From JBKPCD01 sp046727175 (GTDB taxonomy: Bacteria > Acidobacteriota > Vicinamibacteria > Vicinamibacterales > 2-12-FULL-66-21): a stretch of DNA of 54,509 nt. Below the pieces are notes generated by a model that searched no databases, had not been told where the DNA came from, and saw only the letters and a program-made list of their open reading frames with translations. A program made the position numbers and the translations under genes. Position 1 is the stretch's first letter; every line of letters starts with the position of its first letter. Of the stretch, positions 1 to 8,263 are shown in pieces. The stretch spans positions 1 through 54,509 of the forward strand of contig JBKPCD010000278.1 in the NCBI GenBank assembly GCA_046727175.1, given 5' to 3'.

Positions 1-361
1 ACTCGGTTTCGTCATTGCTCAGGAGGAGCGGCAAGTCGCGTAGTCGTCAACCGAGCCGCCGCTGAATTTCAACAGCCGGAGGGACATCCCCCTGTTGCTC
101 GCGCATGGACGTTAGATTGAGCGAACGCGCGAGCGCAAAGAGGTTTTTGCTCGAAAGCGAGCAACGCCGCGTTCGAGGAGATCGATCTGTGTGGCACGAT
201 CTCAGGGCGCGAATGCGCCAATCAGTGCTGGAAGAAGCTGTCGATCTCCGCGAGCGCGAGCCGCCGCGCGTGGCACTTTCGGAAAAGTCCCGCAAAATCC
301 ACGGAGAATCGGAGGGGTTGCCAAACCGCGAGGTCTGTAAGATATTCTAAGCTCGTAGGTT
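1..361. other. Region without a recognisable gene upstream of tRNA-Val
   Basis: Open frames exist on both strands (about 80 codons each), but their translations are arginine/serine-rich low-complexity strings typical of non-coding frames in GC-rich DNA, and I recognise no family. The only thing I can support is a weak promoter just before the tRNA. It may be the far flank of a gene outside the window. Confidence 0.5.
318..346 (+). promoter_or_regulatory. Candidate sigma-70 promoter of tRNA-Val
   Basis: TTGCCA at 318-323 and GATATT at 341-346 are separated by 17 bp, and the tRNA begins 16 bp further on. The spacing is right for a housekeeping promoter but both hexamers are imperfect, so this is a moderate call. 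Confidence 0.4.
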
Positions 362-436
362 GGGCGCTTGGCTCAGCGGTAGAGCATCGCCTTCACACGG
401 CGGGGGTCAGTGGTTCGAATCCACTAGCGCCCACCA
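362..436 (+). tRNA. tRNA-Val (anticodon CAC)
   Basis: A complete cloverleaf can be folded: acceptor stem GGGCGCT/AGCGCCC, D arm with GCTCAGCGGTAGAGC, anticodon loop TTCACAC (CAC at 394-396, reading GUG), and a T arm containing GGTTCGAATCC. The discriminator base is A433 and a CCA triplet follows at 434-436, so CCA appears genome-encoded here, unlike the Phe tRNA further on. Confidence 0.97.
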
Positions 437-604
437 ACCCAACCTTAGAAAAACCCCACAACGACAAAGACCTGCGATTCGGGCTGTTACCAATCTTCCG
501 GCTCTGCATAAAGCTCTTGATTGCTGTGAGCCGCTTGGTGAAAGTCCCCGCTGCCAGGACCGCAGCTTGCATTGAAACTCTTAGCACCGGGAAGGAGCTG
601 AGCA

Positions 605-814
605 ATGGAGATCTCGACTGCTATCGCGCTCGCGCTGGTGCTCTGCATCGCGCTGTGGCTTCCGTTCTTCATCGTGAACATCCGTCGGGGCAAGGCGCGC
701 GGACACACCTGGTTCACCTGGTGGAAGCCGCGGGGCCACTCCGACATTGGCCCTGACATTGGATTCCGACAGACTCGACCCGGCGCAGACGATGCGCGGG
801 GGGCTCGTTATTGA
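605..814 (+). CDS. Small putative membrane protein, 69 aa
   Basis: The ATG follows an AAGGAG Shine-Dalgarno motif with seven bases between, which is the main reason to believe it. Residues 4-25 are a clear hydrophobic segment, followed by a basic stretch (RRGKARG), a positive-inside signature for a single-pass protein. The second half is Trp/Arg/Gly-rich and shows no motif I recognise; the last 25 residues look like ordinary out-of-frame GC-rich DNA, so the real protein may have been shortened or frameshifted. The gene stands alone between tRNA-Val and a poorly coding stretch. It could also be spurious. Confidence 0.38.
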   Translation: MEISTAIALALVLCIALWLPFFIVNIRRGKARGHTWFTWWKPRGHSDIGPDIGFRQTRPGADDARGARY

Positions 815-1464
815 TCGAGGCGATGTCTTGCGAGGTGGTTCTCGTCGCGGCGGTCCGCCGATTCGCATTCCCGTGTGATCGCCGCACGACGGACACCGCT
901 GGCGCCGCGCTGTGGCGTATGCCCACCCAGCCGCCATGTTGAGGAGCATCAGCGCGAGCACCACCGGTCCCGCCGCGTGCTGCGATGAGCAGGTACGATG
1001 CCATGGCGGGATTGGAGTTTTTTCGGTGCGTTCTCGCCAGTCGGCCTCATCCGATTTTTTCAACCTGGACGTTTGTTGCCCAGGTTCGGAAAACGATTGA
1101 CTGATCTCGGATCTCCCGTTCCACGTCAGGCCTGAACGGCTCGCGCTTTTCACTCTCCACGACGAACGAGGGCCATGTTGGTGATCCCACTCGTGGTGAT
1201 CGTTCGATCGCGGCGGTGCCGATGAGTGTTCAGCTGCGCCCTTGCGGCGCTTCTTCGATTGACCGCGATGGATCGAGCCCGGTCGAGCAGCAGGCGTTCA
1301 GACTGCCGCGCACGGGGCAGGCGCGCGGTCCCTGCTTCGCGATTGCTTGACGCCAGGCACACTGTGCGTCTATAACCCTTCGATGCGTTCGCGCGGCATC
1401 GTCGACAGGCCTCGCGTGACGCACGTCACCGCTGACCGTCATCCAAAACCCCATCAGGTGTGTT
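815..1464. other. 650-bp stretch without a confident gene; possible zinc-ribbon remnant on the minus strand
   Basis: On the minus strand, around 850-980, one frame gives a hydrophobic stretch (VVLALMLLNMAAGWAYA) followed by a basic turn and CPSCGDHTG. That resembles a small membrane protein with a zinc-ribbon half-site, but third-position GC falls quickly and there is no convincing start. I treat it as a possible decayed gene. The 1347-1376 promoter of the next gene lies at the downstream end. I see nothing else. Confidence 0.3.
1347..1376 (+). promoter_or_regulatory. Sigma-70-like promoter of the VWA gene
   Basis: TTGACG (1347-1352) and TATAAC (1371-1376) are separated by 18 bp. This is among the best -35/-10 pairs I found in the window. 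Transcription starting near 1383 would leave an untranslated leader of about 80 bases before the ATG at 1465. Confidence 0.55.
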
Positions 1465-2358
1465 ATGCGGCTCCTGGTCCTTCCGCTCCTCCTCGTTCCA
1501 GCGCTCGGGGTTGTACAGCAGCCGACATTCCGATCGAAGGCCGAGCTCGTGCTGCTGCCGGTTACGGCCCGGGACAGCTCGGGACGGGTCGTAAAGGATC
1601 TGGTCGCGGCCGACTTCCACGTCTTCGAAAACGGCCGCCCACAAAGGCTCTCGGTGTTCAGCGGGGATCGCGTCCCGACGGCGCTCTCGCTCCTTCTGGA
1701 CACGAGCGCCAGTATGGAACCCAATATCGGATCGGCTCAGGCCGCGGCAGAAGGCATCGTCGCGCGTCTTCGTCAGCAGGACGTTGCACAGGTGATCGCA
1801 TTCAACAACAGCGTGGATATCCGACAGGACTTCACGCCCAATCACGCCCTGCTCCGAAGCGCAATTGCCTCGACCCGGGCAGACGGCGCGACATCGCTGT
1901 ACAACGCCGTCTACATCGCGCTGCGGAGCCTGCAGCGCAGCAGGCCGTCAAATGAAGGAGATCTACGTCGCGAGGCGATCATCCTGCTCTCGGACGGGGA
2001 CGACACGAGCAGCGTCGTCGCATTCGACGACGTCCTGGACGCCGCGCGCCGGTCGCAAACGTTGATCTACACGATTGCCTTGCAGCCGATCGGCGATCCA
2101 ACGCGTTTGCGCATGCGCGACGGACTGTACGTGCTGCGACAGCTGGCGGACCAGACGGGCGGCAAATCCTACACCGTAACGAACATCCATCAGCTCGATG
2201 ACGTCTACGGCGAAATCTACGAAGCCATTGCCGCGTCGTACATGCTCGGTTACATCCCAGTTGCCGACGCCCCCGGCGGCGCCTGGCGGACTCTCAGCGT
2301 CGCCGTCGATCGCCCCGGCGTTGTCGCGCGAACGCGGGCTGGGTATTTTCGGAACTGA
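1465..2358 (+). CDS. Secreted VWFA-related Acidobacterial domain protein (TIGR03436 type)
   Basis: The 297-residue product begins with a hydrophobic signal peptide (about residues 1-17). A short beta-rich N-terminal region typical of the family (VTARDSSGRVVKDL) leads into a von Willebrand factor A domain. The metal-ion-dependent adhesion site is complete: D79-T-S81-A-S83, T143 in GATSLYNA, and D177 in LLSDGDD. The end, AGYFRN, is the usual family ending. These proteins are expanded in Acidobacteriota and presumed extracytoplasmic; their ligand is unknown. A relative lies at 49841-50728. The ATG follows AGGTGTGTT. A well-formed promoter lies upstream. The 3' end overlaps the restored frame of a broken gene on the other strand. 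Confidence 0.9.
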   Translation: MRLLVLPLLLVPALGVVQQPTFRSKAELVLLPVTARDSSGRVVKDLVAADFHVFENGRPQRLSVFSGDRVPTALSLLLDTSASMEPNIGSAQAAAEGIVARLRQQDVAQVIAFNNSVDIRQDFTPNHALLRSAIASTRADGATSLYNAVYIALRSLQRSRPSNEGDLRREAIILLSDGDDTSSVVAFDDVLDAARRSQTLIYTIALQPIGDPTRLRMRDGLYVLRQLADQTGGKSYTVTNIHQLDDVYGEIYEAIAASYMLGYIPVADAPGGAWRTLSVAVDRPGVVARTRAGYFRN

Positions 2359-2644
2359 CGCGCGACAAGGTGCTCGGTGCTTGTCTTTCCATCTTCCAGA
2401 TGATTCTTCGTCTCGGCTAGCAAGCTCTTGGCGATGTCGAGAACTGCGCGAATTCGCCGTGATTGTATCGGTAGAACCCCTCTGACAAATTTCGTGGCGC
2501 GGCGCGTGCTGAGTCTCTTATCTGATTACAGAACTTCCAATCCTTCGACAATGTACCCGACTTGGTCAGCTTGAGAATGCGATCGCGTAGCTCGATGGCA
2601 AGCTGATACGCAACGACTTCTTCCACGTTCTTCCATCCAGCCAC
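2250..2644 (-). pseudogene. Four-helix-bundle protein (23S rRNA intervening-sequence family), frameshifted
   Basis: From a GTG at 2644 the minus strand reads MAGWKNVEEVVAYQLAIEL, then CNQIRDSARAAPRN and LSEGFYRYNHGEFAQF, an excellent match to the four-helix-bundle/S23 family. The frame then goes wrong and stops at 2417. One missing base near 2439-2441 explains this: the next frame continues with DIAKSLLAETKNHLEDGK and stays open to 2250. Adding one base would give about 131 residues, the normal family size. The last 30 residues lie antisense to the VWA gene's 3' end and look non-native. Either a recently inactivated gene or an assembly error. Function of the family is unknown. Confidence 0.7.
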
Positions 2645-2775
2645 GAGACAGACAGCTGCACCGGTGCCAGCGGGATTGAGCTGAATTTGATTGGGGGCGG
2701 TCGATTTCTCTGCAGATTCTGCACGGAGGTCGGTTGCCTTTGGTTGCAAATTCCGCGCACGCCGCTGCATCCAGA

Positions 2776-2817
2776 ACTCAGCACCCAGCACGCAGCCGTG
2801 AGCACCGCACCGGGCAC
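2776..2817. repeat. Heptamer-periodic intergenic tract (ACCCAGC type)
   Basis: Six consecutive 7-bp units: ACTCAGC, ACCCAGC, ACGCAGC, CGTGAGC, ACCGCAC, CGGGCAC. The tract ends exactly at the last base before the stop codon of the minus-strand transporter gene. It is the first of a series of such tracts in this window. Confidence 0.6.
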
Positions 2818-5800
2818 CTACAGCAACGTCCCCCTCAAAATGACGAGCGCGACGGTAAAGTAAATCACCAACCCAGTCACGTCCACCAACGTAGCGACGA
2901 ACGGCGCGGACGACGTTGCTGGGTCGAATCCGAGCCGGCGCAGCAGGAGGGGCAGCAGCGATCCGATGAGCGTGCCCCAGAGGACGATGCCGATGAGCGC
3001 AACGGCGACGGTGATCGCGACGAGCAGCCAGTGTTCGCCGTAGATCGGTGAGAAGGCCGACCACAGCGTGATTCGCAGGAAGCCGATTGATCCGAGGATC
3101 CCGCCGAGCGCGAGGCCGGCCATGATCTCGCGACGCATGATGGCCCACCAGTCGCGCAACGTCACTTCGCCGAGGGCGAGTGCGCGGATGACGAGGGTCG
3201 AGGCCTGGGAGCCGGAGTTGCCGCCGCTCGAGATGATGAGCGGGACGAACAACGCGAGCACGACGGCCTTCGCGATTTCCGCTTCGAATACGCCCATCGC
3301 AGTGGCCGTCAGCATCTCGCCGAGGAAGAGCGCGGTCAGCCAGCCGGCGCGCTTCTGAATCATGCGCCAGAAGCTGATGCGCATGTAGGGCTCGTCGAGG
3401 GCTTCCGTTCCGCCGATGCGCTGGATGTCTTCGGTGGCTGTCGCCTCGACGACGTCGAGCACGTCGTCGATCGTGACGATGCCGATCAGCATGCCGGCGG
3501 TATCCGTAACGGGCAGCGCCACGCGGTCGTGCTGCCGGAATGCAGCGACGGCGGTCTCCTGATTGTCCGTTGCTCTCAATGCAACGAACCGGCGGTCCAT
3601 CAGATCGCTGACACGATTGTCGGGCGACGTGAGCAGGAATTCGCGGATGCGGATGTCGTCAATCAACGTGCCCTGCTCGTCGACGACGTAGATGACGTTA
3701 AGCGTTTCGCTGTCCTGACCGTGCGCACGGATGTAGTCGAGGACTTCGCGGACCGTCCAGTGCTCGCGCACCGCGACGTAGTTCGGCGTCATCAGACGCC
3801 CAATCGAATCCTCCGGGTAGCCGAGCAGCGACAACGCGACGCTCCGTTCGGCGGGCGAGAGGAGGGCGAGCAATTGGCGCGTGGCAGCGGCCGGCAGCTC
3901 CTCGAGGAACATCGTGCGGTCGTCTGGCGCCATGTTGTTCAGGAGCGCGGCCACATCTTCCTGCCCCATCGCGCGCAGCAGCATCGCTTGCGCGTCGAGC
4001 GACAGGTATTCGAAGACGCTCGCGGCCTCGCGGCGCGGCAACACGCGAAAGACGACCACCTGATCCTCGACGGGAAGATCCGTGAGCAGCGCGGCCAGCT
4101 CGCCGGCATCGCGGTTGCGCGCCATGTCGCGGAGCCGCGGGAAGTCGCGGCTGCGCACGAGCGCCGCGAACTCGTCCGCCGGCCGTGCAGCGTGCCGAAT
4201 GGCCGCCAGCGCCTCATCGCGTTGTGATCCGGAGAGTTGCTGTTCCATCTGTGTGAGGGCGGCTCTGACAATGTCGTGATGGTGGACGGACGGGCCGACA
4301 GACTTGACCGCGTCGAGCCAGACGCGATGAATCAAGTCGAGATCGGCGGAGGTGAGCGACGGCGGGTGGGCGCCGAGGTGATAGGCGTCGGTGCGGCCGC
4401 CGTGGTGCGTGATGACGAGGCGAACGGGGAGATCCGGCGGTTTTTCCGCCCGCTCCCAGGCGTCGCCGAGCAGGCGCGCCTGATCGCCTGCCGAGAGCGT
4501 CGCCGACTCGCCGACGTACACTTCGGCGGAGCGCAGGCGCACGATCGTCGATGCGATCGCGTCGAAGACATTGCGTCCCGGCACGACCAGCAAACGCACG
4601 GATCGTCGATGCCGTTCGGTGAGCGCGACGACGCGAGAAAAGAGCTCGCGCTCGGCGACCGTCGTGCTCATGTCGTCGGGAGCATCCTCGTCCGCGTCGA
4701 CGCCGAGGAGACGTACGGTCATGACAACGACGTCCCGATCACCGGCGGCTTGCAGCGCGGCGGAGACGTGCGCGAGCGAATGAGGATGCCGGACGGGCAC
4801 GAGCAGGTTGCCGGGCCGGGCGTCAGCCTGGCGAAGCAGATCTGCCGACGGCAGCAGCTCGAAGGAATCCAGTTCGTCCGCGGCAGGTCGCGGCTCGACG
4901 TGGCGCGAAGAGACGCTGAAGAGCAGCACGAGCGTCCCGATCAAGCCGGCAGCCGCGATGGCGGGAGGATCGAAGATGACGAGCATCGACGCGCCCGCGA
5001 TCGCGATGATGGTCGCCGTCACAATAATGCCGAGCGGCCACTGGCGCGAGCCGAAGCGCAGATTGCATGGTGCCATGAACGGGCTGGGCCCGGCCCGGAC
5101 ACGCCGCAGCCGGCTCACGGCCGCGAGCTTGAGCAGCATCGTCGCGAGAATTGCGACCGTATAGGCTCGCCCGAGCCAGACGATCCGGCCGCTGCTCACG
5201 ATCAGAATCATGATCGTGGCCGCCGCGATGACGTCGACGGCGTTCGCAAGCGTGCCGAATCGCGCGTGCGGAACGGCAAGTGCGGCAGGCAGCGCCCGGT
5301 CCTCGGCAAGGCGGCGGATTGCCTGCTCGGCCTCTTCCATCGCCGCGTGCGCGGCAGGTACCAGCATCAGCAGTGCTGCCGCCGCGAGCAGCCCCTCCAT
5401 GAGATGCCGCAGCCATCCGGGGCCTGCAAGGTGCGTAGCCACTCCGGCGATCGGGACTTCCAGCCACTGCGGGGCTTCGGTCGATGGAACGACGAGCGTG
5501 AACGCAAACGCAAGGACCGCCGTCACCGCCAGGGAAAAGAGCGCGACGATGATGGCCGTTCGTCGGAGGCCCTGGATCCGAGGAGGTGCGAACTCCTGGG
5601 CCGTACGCGCCAGCGATTCGCCGCCGCCGAGGGCTGTCAACGCGAGCGCAAAGCCGCTGATCCACGTCAGGACGGCATCCACGCGTGGCCAGCCGGTCAG
5701 CGTGAATTTGGTCACCGGTCCGGAAACGGCTGCAAACGACAGGAGGCCGCTCCGCAGGACCGTCACCGTGCTCCACACCGCCGTGACCGCGAGTGTCCCG

Positions 5801-6348
5801 ACGGCAATCCAGATGCCGCGAGCGACCGTCGCAGGTGAAAACGTGAGTCCCAGGCGCGCGCGGATCCACAGAAGGCCGACGAGCCCTGCGGCGATGACCG
5901 TCAGCAGTTCCTTGATCCCGATGACGCTCGTCGCGCGGCTGGCCACGCCCGTCGCCAGCACGAAGCCGCCGTAGTGCGCCGCGACGACGCAGGCGAGCGC
6001 CGTGAAAAGCAGGCGCTCGGAAAGGATCGCCGCAGCGGCCAGTCGCGCGGCGCGCGGGCCATAGGCACGTTCCACCCGGCCGACGAGACCGCTCGGGACG
6101 AACAGCGCCCAGCTTTCGACGTCGACGGCCCGCATGAACATCCCGATGACGACCGCCCCGAGCACGAGCCACGGCGCCGGCGCTCCAACCGTCATCGTCG
6201 TCACGCCGGCCACGAACCACACCGCCGCCCCGAGCTGCGCCGTCGCCAGGCCGGCCGCCTTCCAGACCGACATGAACGACACGAGTGCGGTCGAGGAGAG
6301 GACGATTGGGATGCTGCGCGGCGGCCGACGTGGAGGCGCGACCTTCAT
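2818..6348 (-). CDS. Triple fusion: APC-type permease + USP-like domain + MgtE magnesium transporter
   Basis: The product is about 1176 residues. Residues 1-480 form roughly a dozen hydrophobic segments and include GGGESLARTAQEF, resembling the TM6 region of APC-superfamily permeases. Residues about 500-690 contain a universal-stress-like region (LLVPVRHPHSLAHVSAALQ). The last 460 residues are a complete MgtE: N-terminal helical domain (ELAALLTDLPVEDQVVVFRV), two CBS domains (MTPNYVAVREHWTVREVL; IVTIDDVLDVVE), and the channel signature PLIISSGGNSGSQ. MgtE alone is normally about 450 residues and gates Mg2+ through its cytosolic domains. An upstream ATG at 6423 is also in frame, but those codons fall in a heptamer repeat, so I place the start at 6348. 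The substrate of the permease half is unknown. Confidence 0.85.
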   Translation of the reverse strand: MKVAPPRRPPRSIPIVLSSTALVSFMSVWKAAGLATAQLGAAVWFVAGVTTMTVGAPAPWLVLGAVVIGMFMRAVDVESWALFVPSGLVGRVERAYGPRAARLAAAAILSERLLFTALACVVAAHYGGFVLATGVASRATSVIGIKELLTVIAAGLVGLLWIRARLGLTFSPATVARGIWIAVGTLAVTAVWSTVTVLRSGLLSFAAVSGPVTKFTLTGWPRVDAVLTWISGFALALTALGGGESLARTAQEFAPPRIQGLRRTAIIVALFSLAVTAVLAFAFTLVVPSTEAPQWLEVPIAGVATHLAGPGWLRHLMEGLLAAAALLMLVPAAHAAMEEAEQAIRRLAEDRALPAALAVPHARFGTLANAVDVIAAATIMILIVSSGRIVWLGRAYTVAILATMLLKLAAVSRLRRVRAGPSPFMAPCNLRFGSRQWPLGIIVTATIIAIAGASMLVIFDPPAIAAAGLIGTLVLLFSVSSRHVEPRPAADELDSFELLPSADLLRQADARPGNLLVPVRHPHSLAHVSAALQAAGDRDVVVMTVRLLGVDADEDAPDDMSTTVAERELFSRVVALTERHRRSVRLLVVPGRNVFDAIASTIVRLRSAEVYVGESATLSAGDQARLLGDAWERAEKPPDLPVRLVITHHGGRTDAYHLGAHPPSLTSADLDLIHRVWLDAVKSVGPSVHHHDIVRAALTQMEQQLSGSQRDEALAAIRHAARPADEFAALVRSRDFPRLRDMARNRDAGELAALLTDLPVEDQVVVFRVLPRREAASVFEYLSLDAQAMLLRAMGQEDVAALLNNMAPDDRTMFLEELPAAATRQLLALLSPAERSVALSLLGYPEDSIGRLMTPNYVAVREHWTVREVLDYIRAHGQDSETLNVIYVVDEQGTLIDDIRIREFLLTSPDNRVSDLMDRRFVALRATDNQETAVAAFRQHDRVALPVTDTAGMLIGIVTIDDVLDVVEATATEDIQRIGGTEALDEPYMRISFWRMIQKRAGWLTALFLGEMLTATAMGVFEAEIAKAVVLALFVPLIISSGGNSGSQASTLVIRALALGEVTLRDWWAIMRREIMAGLALGGILGSIGFLRITLWSAFSPIYGEHWLLVAITVAVALIGIVLWGTLIGSLLPLLLRRLGFDPATSSAPFVATLVDVTGLVIYFTVALVILRGTLL

Positions 6349-6385
6349 AGGACCGATTCCGATGATAGCTCGATCGGAATGAGTC

Positions 6386-6420
6386 GGCTCACGGCTTATG
6401 GTTCTCGGCTCTGGGCGCGA
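6386..6420. repeat. Heptamer-periodic tract (GGCTCNN type)
   Basis: Five exact 7-bp steps: GGCTCAC, GGCTTAT, GGTTCTC, GGCTCTG, GGCGCGA. It lies between the citryl-CoA lyase-like gene and the transporter fusion and would be translated as the transporter's N-terminus if the farthest upstream ATG were used, which argues against that start. Confidence 0.65.
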
Positions 6421-6465
6421 CACGTGTGGCGCGCCGATCCTCGTAGAGGAGGGCTCGGTCTCCCC

Positions 6466-7323
6466 TTATTTGCGTCGTTCAGGGAGCCGTCGTTCGGATG
6501 GACCATCGTAGCGATGGTCCTTGGGATCAATCTGTCGCATCGGCTTCTGCCGTTCGCGTTCCTCTTCTGCATGCGCCGCGATTCCGGGCACCCGCGAGAT
6601 GATGAAGAGCGCATTGGCCGTGTCGGGCGGGATGCCGAGGTCGCCGCAGAGCGCGGCGATTGCTCCATCGATGTTGACCGGAAGATTCTGGCCTTCGGGG
6701 CCTTCGTGGTGCACGACTTCGACGGCGCGGATCATACGGATGTGATCGGCCTCGACCTCGAGCTCCAGGGCCATTTGAAAAAGCCGCGCGGCGCGCGGAT
6801 CGCGCGTGTGAAACCGGTGACCGAACCCGGGCGTCGGCTCGCCGGCGTCGCGGCAGCGCTGGACGATCGCCTCGGCGGCGTCGCGATAGCTACGGCCGCT
6901 GCGGACGAGCGCGAGTCCCGCGTCGAGGAACTGCATGCAGCTCTCGATGTCGCCGCCGTGATAGCGGCCAAACCCCAGTACACCGGCCGCCACGCACGCG
7001 CGCAACGTCGCGCCTGTCGTCGCCGTGTTCCGCGCCGCCATCGTCGAGGGCGGTGTCGTCCCGTGATCGATGAACGAGACCAGCATCGCTTCCATCAGCC
7101 GGCCGATCCCGGGCGTCGGCAGCTCGCCCATGAACAGCAGATAAATCGCTTCGCCGAATGTCACTCGACCCATCAGCTCGTCGAGCGGGTACCCGCGTAC
7201 CAGGATCTTGTTCGGCTCGATGGACGTGAGCGCCGTCCGCCACTTGTCCTCGGCGACTCGCGGCTGCGCCCGTCGCTCCGCCTGGACCGGTTCAACCGTA
7301 CTGCCGGTTTGTGCTTCTTTCAT
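6466..7323 (-). CDS. Citryl-CoA lyase / citrate synthase-like enzyme, short form
   Basis: The 285-residue product has the citrate synthase fold landmarks but is much shorter than a normal citrate synthase (about 380-430). Visible motifs are TALTSIEPNKILVRGYPLDELMG near the N-terminus (written here only as a landmark region, residues about 28-50), HGTTPPSTMAAR, GFGHRFHTRDPRA with the catalytic-type histidine, and GPEGQNLPVNIDGA. This pattern resembles stand-alone citryl-CoA lyases and the C-terminal part of ATP-citrate lyase. Such enzymes cleave or condense citryl-CoA, oxaloacetate and acetyl-CoA; the true substrate here cannot be fixed. I chose ATG 7323 because residues before it are unlike the family. 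It sits 37 bp downstream of upp on the same strand. Confidence 0.75.
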   Translation of the reverse strand: MKEAQTGSTVEPVQAERRAQPRVAEDKWRTALTSIEPNKILVRGYPLDELMGRVTFGEAIYLLFMGELPTPGIGRLMEAMLVSFIDHGTTPPSTMAARNTATTGATLRACVAAGVLGFGRYHGGDIESCMQFLDAGLALVRSGRSYRDAAEAIVQRCRDAGEPTPGFGHRFHTRDPRAARLFQMALELEVEADHIRMIRAVEVVHHEGPEGQNLPVNIDGAIAALCGDLGIPPDTANALFIISRVPGIAAHAEEERERQKPMRQIDPKDHRYDGPSERRLPERRK

Positions 7324-7360
7324 GCTGCCCTCGCGTGAAACGGAGCCGTGGTGGAGACCG

Positions 7361-7990
7361 CTATGTGCCGTAGAGCCTGTCCCCGAAATCGCCAAGACCC
7401 GGAACGATGAACTTATGGTCGTTCAATCCTTCATCGATGACCGGCGTGTAGATATGAACATCGGGATGATGCTGCTCGACGAGCGCAAGGCCCTCCGGTG
7501 CGGCGACGATGCAGATCATCCGGACGGTGCGCGTGCCTGCGCGCTGCAGGAGGTCGAGCGCGGCGACGGCGCTTCCACCCGTTGCCAGCATGGGATCGAT
7601 CACGAGGACGAACGCGCCCGACAGGTCCGCCGGAAGCTTCGCATAATACTGCGAGGCGACCGCCGTGAGCTCATCGCGCTGAAGCCCGATATGGCCCACG
7701 CGGGCCGTCGGGATCAGCTCGAGCACGGCATCGAGCATGCCGAGTCCAGCCCGCAGAACCGGCACGACGACTACGGAGTCCTTCACGCGGCGTCCTTCCG
7801 CCGGACCGAGCGGTGTCTGAATACGCGCCGCAACGCTCGGCACATCGCGCGTCGCCTCGGCGGCGAGGAGCAGGCTTATTCGAACGGCCATCCGGCGGAA
7901 CAGCTCGCTCGGCGTCGCCGCATCACGGAGCGTCGCGAGCGCGTCGTGCACGAGCGGGTGCTCGACGATGTGGACAGGCACGGCGTTCAC
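7361..7990 (-). CDS. upp: Uracil phosphoribosyltransferase
   Basis: The enzyme converts uracil and PRPP to UMP in pyrimidine salvage. From the GTG at 7990 the product is 209 residues, the standard Upp length. Family landmarks are all present: HPLVHDALATLRD at the N-terminus, VVVPVLRAGLGMLD, the PRPP-binding VLVIDPMLATGGSA, and the C-terminal uracil-binding region with GLGDFGDRLYGT. The same frame stays open upstream to 8194, but there it translates the hairpin repeats and must be rejected. It precedes the citryl-CoA lyase-like gene by 37 bp; the opposite strand carries a nucleoside-salvage block. Confidence 0.95.
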   Translation of the reverse strand: MNAVPVHIVEHPLVHDALATLRDAATPSELFRRMAVRISLLLAAEATRDVPSVAARIQTPLGPAEGRRVKDSVVVVPVLRAGLGMLDAVLELIPTARVGHIGLQRDELTAVASQYYAKLPADLSGAFVLVIDPMLATGGSAVAALDLLQRAGTRTVRMICIVAAPEGLALVEQHHPDVHIYTPVIDEGLNDHKFIVPGLGDFGDRLYGT

Positions 7991-8006
7991 TATACAAAGG
8001 GAGAAC

Positions 8007-8027
8007 GCAAAAGGGAAAAGGGAAAAG
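8007..8027. repeat. Heptamer-periodic tract (GGAAAAG type)
   Basis: Three 7-bp units, GCAAAAG, GGAAAAG, GGAAAAG, just upstream of upp and directly abutting the first hairpin repeat copy. The same heptamer recurs at 15616 and, inverted, at 32822. Confidence 0.6.
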
Positions 8028-8107
8028 CGCCTGCGGCCGCGGCGAGCGAGCGAAGCGAGACGAGCCGCAGCGCGTGGGGGTGGGGCCCCGCGCGCATTGA
8101 GAGAAGA
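8027..8107 (+). repeat. Stem-loop repeat element, copy 1
   Basis: The unit starts GCGCCTGCGGCCGC, passes through a GCGAGCGAGCG-rich middle and GCCGCAGCGC, then the core TGGGGGTGGGGCCCC, and ends CGCATTGAGA. The first and middle parts can pair (GCGC..GCGGC with GCCGC..GCGC), and the core forms a second hairpin with a GTGGGG loop. Copy 2 follows after 84 bp as a tandem duplicate. Confidence 0.85.
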
Positions 8108-8110
8108 AAA

Positions 8111-8190
8111 GCGCCTGCGGCCGCGGCGAGCGAGCGAAAGCGAGACGAGCCGCAGCGCGTGGGGGTGGGGCCCCATGCGCATTGAGAAAT
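8111..8190 (+). repeat. Stem-loop repeat element, copy 2
   Basis: Nearly identical to copy 1. In the core stem GCGCGTGGGG pairs with CCCCATGCGC through one G-T wobble, whereas copy 1 has CCCCGCGCGC. The element spans the divergent gap between upp and the amidohydrolase. Confidence 0.85.
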
Positions 8191-8263
8191 GCAAAGCGCC
8201 CAGCGGTCTTCAACTTGAGCGCTAAAGCCGCGAGAGGAAGCTGATACAATCGGCCCGCCAACG

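Noticed and set aside
6349..6423. Upstream ATG of the permease/MgtE fusion
   Set aside because: The 25 codons lie partly in a heptamer tract and have no family similarity; MKVAPPRRPP at 6348 is the better start.
3529..7338. Long plus-strand frames opposite the transporter and citryl-CoA lyase genes (200-530 codons)
   Set aside because: They are antisense shadows: Arg/His/Asp-rich, without hydrophobic or motif structure, and the minus-strand genes have clear families.
7991..8194. Long N-terminal extension of upp
   Set aside because: These codons translate the two tandem hairpin repeats (recurring RGAPPPRAAARLA-type strings), and the GTG at 7990 gives the exact family length.
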